From Candidatus Eiseniibacteriota bacterium (GTDB taxonomy: Bacteria > Eisenbacteria > RBG-16-71-46 > CAIMUX01 > VGJL01): a DNA stretch of 12,929 nucleotides. Of this stretch, positions 1-4,853 are shown piece after piece. The notes under the pieces are model-generated. The model saw only the letters and a list, made by a program, of their open reading frames with translations, had not been told where the DNA came from and searched no databases. The stretch lies in contig WJJW01000448.1 in the NCBI GenBank assembly GCA_014729455.1, positions 1-12,929 on the forward strand, given 5' to 3'. Made by a program: the position numbers and the translations under genes. Every line of letters starts with the position of its first letter. Position 1 is the first letter of the stretch.

Positions 1-564
1 GAGCCGGGACCGTTCCTCGACCTCGCTTCCGGGACCGGGGATCTGGCGGCCGCCCTCGCGCGGCGAGCCCCGAGGACGCGTATCCTGCGGCTCGACCTCT
101 CCGCCGCCTTGCTGCGGCAGGCGGAGCCGAAGCTCGCCGGCCGGCTTGATCCGTCCCTGGTGGCCGAGATGGAACGCCTTCCGCTGCGGGCAGGTGCCTG
201 CGGGGCGATCACGATGGGGTTCGCCCTCCGGCACGTGGAGAGCCTGGAGCGCCTCATGGAGTCCTGCCTGCGGGCGCTCCGGCCGGGAGGCCGGATCGTC
301 TTCGTGGACATGTCGCTTCCCGAGACCGGGATCTGGGGACGGATCTTCCGCTTCTACTTCCGCGCTTGCCTGCCCCGGATCGCCGCCCTCTGTGGCGGCG
401 AGCGGGAGGCGTACGAGCTGATGGTGCGCTCCGTGGAGGGCTTTCCCGGCTGGGAGGCGGCCGCCGATGCCGCCCGCCGGGCCGGTTGCACGGAAGTGCG
501 GATCCTCCGGCTGACCGGGGGTGCGGCCCGGATCCTGTCGGGCCGGAAACCGCCGCGCGACTAG
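1..564 (+). CDS. UbiE/MenG-type quinone C-methyltransferase, 5'-truncated
   Basis: This is the C-terminal 187 codons of a class I SAM-dependent methyltransferase; the start lies left of the window. The open frame begins at base 1. Motif I reads DLASGTGDLA at visible residues 7-16, matching the SAM-binding DLxxGTGD of UbiE/COQ5. FALRHV corresponds to the FGLRNV block of that family, and ALRPGGRIVFVD is the post-II/III strand. The tail, with an aromatic FYFR, EAYELMVRSVEGFP and a terminal LTGGAARILSGRK, follows the UbiE/MenG C-terminus closely. UbiE proteins are about 230-250 residues, so roughly 50 are missing. The family methylates demethylmenaquinone or the ubiquinone precursor at the membrane surface. 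In a high-GC FCB-like genome the menaquinone role (MenG) is more likely, but substrate cannot be read from the sequence. The 57-nt gap to the next gene contains a possible promoter, so the two genes may be separate units. Confidence 0.88.
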   Translation, partial: EPGPFLDLASGTGDLAAALARRAPRTRILRLDLSAALLRQAEPKLAGRLDPSLVAEMERLPLRAGACGAITMGFALRHVESLERLMESCLRALRPGGRIVFVDMSLPETGIWGRIFRFYFRACLPRIAALCGGEREAYELMVRSVEGFPGWEAAADAARRAGCTEVRILRLTGGAARILSGRKPPRD

Positions 565-580
565 ACCCGCGCGGCGGCGC

Positions 581-609
581 TTGCGGCGGTCCCCGGAATC
601 GCCTAGATT
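581..609 (+). promoter_or_regulatory. Candidate sigma70-type promoter for the GT2 gene
   Basis: TTGCGG at 581-586 and TAGATT at 604-609 are separated by 17 nt. The -10 box matches TATAAT at 4 of 6 positions and the -35 at 3 of 6, including the TTG. The predicted transcription start falls around 616-618, only about 5 nt before the ATG at 622. No Shine-Dalgarno is visible there, so the mRNA may be nearly leaderless. This is inference from motif and spacing only. Confidence 0.35.
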
Positions 610-621
610 CGGCAACCGCAT

Positions 622-1500
622 ATGGAAAGCCCGAACCCGCGAGGGGTCAGCGTCGTGATCCCCGCCTACAACGAGCAGGAGGGGATCGAGGAGGTCGTCC
701 GCCAGATCGGCGCCCTGCCCGGGGGAATCGAGTCTGGCGAGATCGAGCTCATCGTCGTCGACGACGGATCCACCGACGCCACCGCCGCCCGCGCGGAGCG
801 GGCCGGTGCGCGGGTGATCCGGCACGGGTGGAACCGTGGCTACGGGGCGGCGCTGAAGACCGGGATCCTCGCCGCGCGCGGCTGGGCGGTGGTGATCACC
901 GACGCCGACGGAACCTATCCCAACGAGCGGATCCCGGAGCTCGTCGCACTCCTCGAGGAGCACGAGATGGTGGTCGGCGCGCGGACCGGGGCCAAAGTGG
1001 CGATCCCGTGGATCCGGCGCCCGGCCAAGTGGTTCCTCAACAAGCTGGCCAACTACTTGAGCGAGGCACGGATCCCGGACCTCAACTCCGGCCTGCGGGC
1101 CTTCCGCCGGGAGACGCTCCTGGGCTATTTCGGGATGCTGCCGAGCGGATTCTCGTTCACGACCACGATCACGCTGGCGATGCACGTCAACGACCTGCGG
1201 ATCGCGTACCTCCCGATCGACTACCATGCCCGCCAGGGGAAGTCGAAGATCCGACCGATCCAGGACACGCTGAACTTCCTCGCCCTCATCGTCCGGACGA
1301 TCCTGTACTTCCGGCCCCTGAAGATCTTCCTGCCGATCGCGGGGGTGCTGTTCCTCGCCTCCGTCGGGATCTTCGTCTACAGCGCCCTGTATACCGAGAA
1401 GATCATGGACGCATCGGTTACGATCACGTTGATGACCTCGTTCCAGATGGCGGCGATCGGCCTTCTGGCGGATCTGATCGACAAGCGCAGCCAGAGGTGA
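622..1500 (+). CDS. Membrane-anchored GT2 glycosyltransferase (polyprenyl-phosphate type)
   Basis: This 292-residue protein starts with a GT-A fold of family GT2. It shows SVVIPAYNEQEGI near residues 10-22, VVDDGST at 45-51, and the metal-binding DxD as D94-A-D96 in TDADGTYP. PDLNSGLRAFRRE in the middle and the late basic HARQGKSKIRP are typical of the dolichyl/polyprenyl-phosphate glycosyltransferase (DPM/ArnC/GtrB-like) branch. Two hydrophobic segments follow, about residues 234-257 and 264-287, consistent with a C-terminal hairpin anchor. Such enzymes transfer a sugar from a nucleotide donor to polyprenyl phosphate on the cytoplasmic face, giving a lipid-linked donor for envelope glycan or lipid modification. 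The sugar cannot be inferred. The ATG at 622 fits the conserved N-terminus but has no Shine-Dalgarno (see promoter entry). The stop is 13 nt before acpS, so co-transcription is likely. Confidence 0.9.
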   Translation: MESPNPRGVSVVIPAYNEQEGIEEVVRQIGALPGGIESGEIELIVVDDGSTDATAARAERAGARVIRHGWNRGYGAALKTGILAARGWAVVITDADGTYPNERIPELVALLEEHEMVVGARTGAKVAIPWIRRPAKWFLNKLANYLSEARIPDLNSGLRAFRRETLLGYFGMLPSGFSFTTTITLAMHVNDLRIAYLPIDYHARQGKSKIRPIQDTLNFLALIVRTILYFRPLKIFLPIAGVLFLASVGIFVYSALYTEKIMDASVTITLMTSFQMAAIGLLADLIDKRSQR

Positions 1501-1513
1501 GCGGCAGGGGATC

Positions 1514-1912
1514 ATGATCGTCGGAGTCGGAATCGACCTGATCGAGGTAGAGCGCGTCGGACGCAGCGAGTCGCGCTTCGGCGACCGGTTCCTCCGCCGG
1601 ATCTACCACCCGCGGGAGCTGGAACAGACCCGCGGGGAGCGGGTCCAGTACCTCGCCGCCCGGTTCGCGGTGAAAGAGGCGACCTTCAAGGCGCTCGGAA
1701 CCGGGTGGGCCGCCGGAGTCCGGTGGGTCGACGTGGAGACGCGGAACCTGGAATCCGGCCAGCCGGTGCTGCACCTGCACGGAGCGGCCCGCGAGAGAGC
1801 GGAGCGCCTCGGCGCGGCCCGGTACCATGTCTCGATCACGCACACGGCCGGCCAGGCGGCGGCGGTCGTGGTTCTCGAAACGGCCGCCGCGACGGAATCG
1901 ACAGGGGAGTAA
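1514..1912 (+). CDS. acpS: Holo-[acyl-carrier-protein] synthase
   Basis: This 132-residue protein matches AcpS, close to the usual 120-130 residues. The enzyme transfers 4'-phosphopantetheine from CoA to the serine of apo-ACP, activating it for fatty-acid synthesis; it is cytosolic and usually trimeric. The N-terminus MIVGVGIDLIEVERV carries the Mg-binding Asp8. RFAVKEATFKALGTG at residues 50-64 carries the second metal ligand Glu55 and the CoA-binding lysine region. The C-terminus has HVSITHT followed by the strand AAAVVVLE. The start is fixed by the family N-terminus; an AGGGG at 1506-1510 lies unusually close to the ATG (3 nt). The gene sits between GT2 and a secreted protein gene and ends 5 nt before the next ATG, so it is part of a tight unit. 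Its usual neighbours (nnrD, alr, pdxJ) are not present here. Confidence 0.95.
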   Translation: MIVGVGIDLIEVERVGRSESRFGDRFLRRIYHPRELEQTRGERVQYLAARFAVKEATFKALGTGWAAGVRWVDVETRNLESGQPVLHLHGAARERAERLGAARYHVSITHTAGQAAAVVVLETAAATESTGE

Positions 1913-1917
1913 GCACC

Positions 1918-2883
1918 ATGCGCCGATCGATGATCCTCATCTGCTGTCTCGTCGCTCTGGGAGCGGCGGTCGCCCAAGTCCCGTCGGGAGACCCGAACTT
2001 GCAGGAGAACTTCCCTCCGATTCCTCCGCTGACGATGTACCAGGAGGTCCTGAAGTTCCGGGCGGAGGTGGACCGTCAGATCGAACTGGCCCGGCCGCGA
2101 CTGCCCCAAGCCGACGCGGTCGTCTCATTGGTCGACACCCTCGTCGCGAAGTGGGACTACTACGGCGAGTACATGGACCGCGAGCACGGGCACTTCTACA
2201 ACATGGCCAAGAACCGGCCGTACTGGCTCATCACCACCGACGAGGCCGCGGACACGCTCGTGGATCGACTGCTGCCGGTCGTCGAGTCGTACATCCGCGC
2301 GCATCCGGAGGAGAGCCTCGGGGAAGTGCGGGCGGAGTGGGAGATGCGGACTGCGGAGATCGGCGTGCCGCGACTCCGGATCTTCGGTTTTCACGTCGTC
2401 GAGCTGGCGCGCCGCGGGGCGGTGATCCGCCGGCAGCTCGCCGCCGAGTATCCCGGTCGACTCGATGAGGTCCACGACGCCTACCTGCGTTTCTTGTGGG
2501 ACATCCTGCAGTTCTACAGTCAGCTCCACTCCTCCTACTACGACAAGTACACGAGCAACGTCGCCAAGGAGGACTGGATCATCCATCGGACGGAGGGGAT
2601 CTGTGAGGATCCGGAATGGCGGATCCTCCTGAGCTTCACCGCCATCGGTGTGGACACGTCGGATTCCGACAAGATGAAGGACAAGTTCATGCACCGGATC
2701 GTCGTGTTCGACTCGACGTGCGCGGAGACGCTGGACTTCGTCGTTCCGCTGCCGCACTTCCGGAAGATGGAGCAGGAGATGAACGCGATGACGCCCGAGG
2801 AACGACGCGAGAGGTACCTGCAGTACCAGCAGGAAGCGATGGAGCGGGGCAGGAAGCAGCACGGCGAGGGGGAGACCCCCTGA
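1918..2883 (+). CDS. Secreted hypothetical protein, unrecognised family
   Basis: This 321-residue protein is not one I recognise. The start at 1918 is preceded by AGGGGAG at 1903-1909 with 8 nt spacing, and it places a clear signal peptide at the N-terminus: MRRS, a hydrophobic stretch ILICCLVALGAAV, then cleavage probably after AVA before Gln20. The two cysteines in the signal are not in a lipobox, so an exported soluble protein is more likely than a lipoprotein. The mature part looks mainly helical, is rich in Tyr, Trp, Arg and Glu, and has no visible catalytic motif. It contains only two cysteines, Cys229 and Cys268, which could form one disulfide. The last 40 residues are highly charged and probably helical (TPEERRERYLQYQQEAMERG). 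It sits 5 nt after acpS and overlaps the following glycosyltransferase at CTGA, so it is probably co-expressed and may act in the cell envelope. That role is inferred from position only. Confidence 0.82.
   Translation: MRRSMILICCLVALGAAVAQVPSGDPNLQENFPPIPPLTMYQEVLKFRAEVDRQIELARPRLPQADAVVSLVDTLVAKWDYYGEYMDREHGHFYNMAKNRPYWLITTDEAADTLVDRLLPVVESYIRAHPEESLGEVRAEWEMRTAEIGVPRLRIFGFHVVELARRGAVIRRQLAAEYPGRLDEVHDAYLRFLWDILQFYSQLHSSYYDKYTSNVAKEDWIIHRTEGICEDPEWRILLSFTAIGVDTSDSDKMKDKFMHRIVVFDSTCAETLDFVVPLPHFRKMEQEMNAMTPEERRERYLQYQQEAMERGRKQHGEGETP
2866..2874 (+). promoter_or_regulatory. Strong Shine-Dalgarno deciding the CTG start
   Basis: GAGGGGGAG lies inside the end of the preceding gene and ends 5 nt before CTG 2880-2882. 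It is the only well-spaced ribosome-binding site for the glycosyltransferase downstream. Neither in-frame alternative, GTG at 2901 or ATG at 2931, has a purine-rich site at suitable distance. Confidence 0.6.
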
Positions 2884-4127
2884 AGAAGCGCCTTCTCGCC
2901 GTGCTGCCGGACCATCCGCATCCCGCGACGATGGGGGGGAGGGTCCGAAACCTGTCGATTCTGGAGGCACTCTCTCCGCACTTCGATCTGGAGATCGTGA
3001 CCCTGGTCCACGACCGGGTCCGCTTGAACGATCCGGGGCCGGTCGCTTCCCTGGGACGGTGGTCGCCGGTCCTCGCCTGGAACCGTCGCAGTCCCCTCCA
3101 CCGGGTCGCCGGGCAGGTCGCCTACCGCACGATCGGCCGGGGCTGGGAGCGGGAGACCTGGTTTCTCGGATCGGCGGCCCTCGCCCGCGCCGTCGAAGAA
3201 ATTCTCCGAGAGCGTCCCCCCGATCTGGTGCACGTCGCCTACTGGTACACCCTGCGCCGACTGAGGCGGCGACCCCGACCGCCGGTCTGGGTCCTCGACA
3301 CGCACGACGTCCAGTTCGAACGCTGGGAACGGCTCCATGGCCGGGTCAGCCCGAAGGACCGGGCCGGAGAGATCGAGGAGCTGCAGCGCCACGACGTCGT
3401 CGTCGGGATCACGCCGCACGACGCCGAGACCTTCCGCCGGATCCTCGGTCCGCGGGCGCGCGTCGAGACGATCGGCATGGGGGTCGACCTGAAGCGCTGG
3501 AGCCGCGAGGCGTTCTCTCCGCAGAAGAGGGGCGCGTCGATCGTCTACTACGGGAACATGGCAGCGGAGATGAACGTCCAGGCGGCCCGGCATCTCTGCA
3601 ACGATATCCTCCCGCACTTGCGGAGCCTGCGGGACGAGGTCGCCGTCGTGATCCTGGGAGCGGATCCGCGCCCGGAGGTCCGGTCCCTGGCGGCGATGCC
3701 GGAGGTCCGGGTCACCGGTACGGTGGAGGATCCGCGTCCCGTGCTGGTTCCTTGCGGGGTCTTCGCCCTCTGTCTGAGGGCGGCGAGCGGGATCCGCAGC
3801 CGTGCCTGCGAGGCGATGGCCCTCGGCGTTCCCGTGGTCGCCTACCCCGAGTCGCTGGAGGGGATGGGGTTCGAAGACGGTCGTCATTACCTCGCCGCGG
3901 AGAACGCGGAGGACTTCGCCCGGAAGATCGATCGGGTGCTCGTCGATCGGGAGCTGGCCGGCCGATTGGCGGCGGAGGCGAGGGAACGGGTCCGGGAGCA
4001 CTACGGAATCGCGGCGACCTACGGCCGGTTCGTCTCCCTCTACCGGGAACTTCTCGAGGACCCCACCGGTATCCGGGATGACACGGGAAGCGGGCGGGGT
4101 ACGGGGAAGAGAACGAGCCCCGAGTAA
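2880..4127 (+). CDS. GT4-family (GT-B fold) glycosyltransferase, probable CTG start
   Basis: The product is 415 residues if started at CTG 2880, giving the N-terminus (M)KKRLLAVLPDHPHPATMGGRVR. This supplies the first beta strand and the glycine-rich acceptor-side loop (GGR at 19-21) expected of GT4 enzymes. Starting at GTG 2901 would cut most of that strand, and ATG 2931 would remove it all. Further blocks are VLDTHDVQFERWERL, typical of these enzymes; SIVYYGNMAAEMN, opening the C-terminal donor domain; and CEAMALGVPVVAYPESLEG (about 310-328) with the donor-binding glutamate Glu311. No membrane segment is evident, so it is likely cytoplasmic or peripheral. Retaining GT4 enzymes transfer sugars from nucleotide donors to surface polysaccharides or glycolipids; the substrate here is unknown. 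The CTGA overlap with the preceding stop and the shared direction suggest translational coupling. The C-terminal 20 residues (SGRGTGKRTSPE end) are low complexity. Confidence 0.88.
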   Translation: MKKRLLAVLPDHPHPATMGGRVRNLSILEALSPHFDLEIVTLVHDRVRLNDPGPVASLGRWSPVLAWNRRSPLHRVAGQVAYRTIGRGWERETWFLGSAALARAVEEILRERPPDLVHVAYWYTLRRLRRRPRPPVWVLDTHDVQFERWERLHGRVSPKDRAGEIEELQRHDVVVGITPHDAETFRRILGPRARVETIGMGVDLKRWSREAFSPQKRGASIVYYGNMAAEMNVQAARHLCNDILPHLRSLRDEVAVVILGADPRPEVRSLAAMPEVRVTGTVEDPRPVLVPCGVFALCLRAASGIRSRACEAMALGVPVVAYPESLEGMGFEDGRHYLAAENAEDFARKIDRVLVDRELAGRLAAEARERVREHYGIAATYGRFVSLYRELLEDPTGIRDDTGSGRGTGKRTSPE

Positions 4128-4145
4128 GCGAATCCTCGGGGCTCG
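4114..4145. terminator. 11-bp hairpin at the convergent GT4/HU ends
   Basis: CGAGCCCCGAG (4114-4124) pairs perfectly with CTCGGGGCTCG (4135-4145) around a 10-nt loop that contains the GT4 stop codon. On the + strand no T tract follows (AATCAGCG). On the - strand the stem is followed by a weak pyrimidine tract (TTCTCTTCCCC). It lies between convergent genes and probably acts as a shared terminator, better placed for the HU transcript. Confidence 0.6.
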
Positions 4146-4209
4146 AATCAGCGATCGCGGGACGTCAAGAGCCTCCCCACAGATCGACTGCGCGTCGGCT
4201 GGAACTCGC

Positions 4210-4494
4210 CTAGCGCTTCTTCCGGAGGACGGTGTCCTTGAGGTTCTTCGCCACGGTGAACTTGACCACCTTCTTCGCCGGGATCTTGATCTGCTCGCCC
4301 GTCTGCGGGTTGCGCCCCATCCGGGCTTTCCGCGCCTGGACCTTGAACTTGCCGAGACCGGTCAGCGGGATCTCGTCCCCCTTCTTCAGGCTCTTCTCCA
4401 CGACGGCGGTCAAGCTGTCCAGGAACAGCTTCGCCTGCTTCTTCTCCATCTTGGTTTCTCTGACGATCATGTCGATCAGCTGGGTCTTGGTCAT
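4210..4494 (-). CDS. HU-family histone-like DNA-binding protein
   Basis: This 94-residue protein (HU is normally about 90) belongs to the HU/IHF family of dimeric, DNA-bending nucleoid proteins. The N-terminal helices read MTKTQLIDMIVRETKMEKKQ and AKLFLDSLTAVVEKSLKKGD. The family signature GKFKVQARKARMGRNPQTG followed by IKIPAKKVVKFTVAKNLKDTV occupies about residues 48-89. It includes the RxGRNPxTG arm and the proline that intercalates into DNA. The tail is basic (LRKKR). The start at 4494 was chosen because it lies 9-10 nt downstream of GGAGG; an ATG three codons upstream (4503) abuts the Shine-Dalgarno and is unlikely to be used. The sequence looks more like HU than IHF, but the two cannot be separated firmly. 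It is divergent from the C25 peptidase and convergent with the GT4 gene. Confidence 0.95.
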   Translation of the reverse strand: MTKTQLIDMIVRETKMEKKQAKLFLDSLTAVVEKSLKKGDEIPLTGLGKFKVQARKARMGRNPQTGEQIKIPAKKVVKFTVAKNLKDTVLRKKR

Positions 4495-4503
4495 CTCAAC
4501 CAT

Positions 4504-4509
4504 CCCTCC
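4504..4509 (-). promoter_or_regulatory. Shine-Dalgarno of the HU gene
   Basis: On the - strand AAGGAGGG precedes the overlapping candidate starts. GGAGGG occupies 4509-4504. It gives 9 nt to the ATG at 4494 and none to the ATG at 4503, which decides the start. Confidence 0.7.
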
Positions 4510-4526
4510 TTGAGTTGCCCTCTGCT

Positions 4527-4554
4527 CCGTCTCAGTCGTGCGAGACGGCCTTTT
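4527..4554. promoter_or_regulatory. Inverted repeat in the HU upstream region, terminator-like on the + strand
   Basis: CCGTCTC (4527-4533) and GAGACGG (4542-4548) form a perfect 7-bp stem with an 8-nt loop. On the + strand CC then TTTT follow, so it could stop read-through from the left block before the peptidase promoter. On the - strand it coincides with the predicted transcription start and 5' end of the HU message, so it could instead be an operator or an mRNA-end hairpin. The sequence does not separate these readings. Confidence 0.4.
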
Positions 4555-4581
4555 CGTAACATCGCCCCGATACCCTGGCAA
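4553..4581 (-). promoter_or_regulatory. Candidate promoter of the HU gene
   Basis: On the - strand TTGCCA (4581-4576) is followed after exactly 17 nt by TACGAA (4558-4553). The -35 box matches consensus at 5 of 6 positions and the -10 at 3 of 6. The predicted start is near 4546, giving a leader of about 50 nt. Confidence 0.4.
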
Positions 4582-4656
4582 TAGGATTCTTCGAGAAACC
4601 CAGGAAAAATGCACCTCAGAGCATCCCGAGCGACCGGAAACCCCCGAGGGGCCTCG

Positions 4657-4685
4657 TTGACTCCCCTCCGAGCCCGCGATAAACT
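4657..4685 (+). promoter_or_regulatory. Candidate sigma70-type promoter of the C25 peptidase gene
   Basis: TTGACT (4657-4662, 5 of 6 to consensus) and TAAACT (4680-4685, 4 of 6) are separated by 17 nt. The predicted start is near A4691, which gives a leader of about 160 nt before the ATG at 4854. The -10 region CGATAAACT resembles the CGATAACAT of the tRNA-Gln promoter, supporting a shared promoter class. Confidence 0.55.
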
Positions 4686-4691
4686 GCTCCA

Positions 4692-4853
4692 AAACAGGCT
4701 CCGCCACCTTGGCGGCGAAGCGTCGAGCGGCCCCTCTCGGGGCTGGTTTGTGGCCGCCGACATCAGGTATCCAATCCAGACCCCCGGCACACGAGCTCGT
4801 GGTGCCGGGGCCGCCCGCCGCGACCTCCGCGGCGTCGGCACCGAGGAGGTCCG
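4692..4853 (+). promoter_or_regulatory. Structured 5' leader of the C25 peptidase mRNA
   Basis: This gene-free stretch can fold into consecutive hairpins. They are CCGCCA/TGGCGG (4701-4706 with 4710-4715), a 7-bp stem with one G-U pair (4728-4734 with 4739-4745), a 9-bp perfect stem CCCCGGCAC/GTGCCGGGG (4782-4790 with 4802-4810), and GCCGCG/CGCGGC (4817-4822 with 4828-4833). The last loop and its edges, GACCTCC at 4822-4828, are fully complementary to GGAGGTC at 4845-4851, which contains the Shine-Dalgarno. The hairpin and the Shine-Dalgarno pairing exclude each other, an arrangement compatible with translational control. It matches no riboswitch I recognise. In GC-rich DNA such pairings also arise by chance, so regulation is inference. 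Confidence 0.4.

Noticed and set aside
366..1517. 383-codon + strand frame overlapping the methyltransferase and GT2
   Set aside because: It crosses two recognised genes in a different frame and is Arg/Gly/Pro-rich without motifs.
2538..4001. 487-codon open frame on the - strand across the secreted protein and GT4 genes
   Set aside because: It spans two real + strand genes and their junction, with Arg/Pro-rich sequence typical of a codon shadow.
4494..4503. Upstream ATG (4503, - strand) as the HU start
   Set aside because: It directly abuts the Shine-Dalgarno, whereas the ATG at 4494 has 9-10 nt spacing and matches the usual HU N-terminus.
4790..4801. 12-bp palindrome CACGAGCTCGTG as an operator
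   Set aside because: It is nested in the larger hairpin at 4782-4810 and lies well downstream of the predicted promoter, so RNA structure explains it at least as well. There is no second copy in the window to support a binding site.
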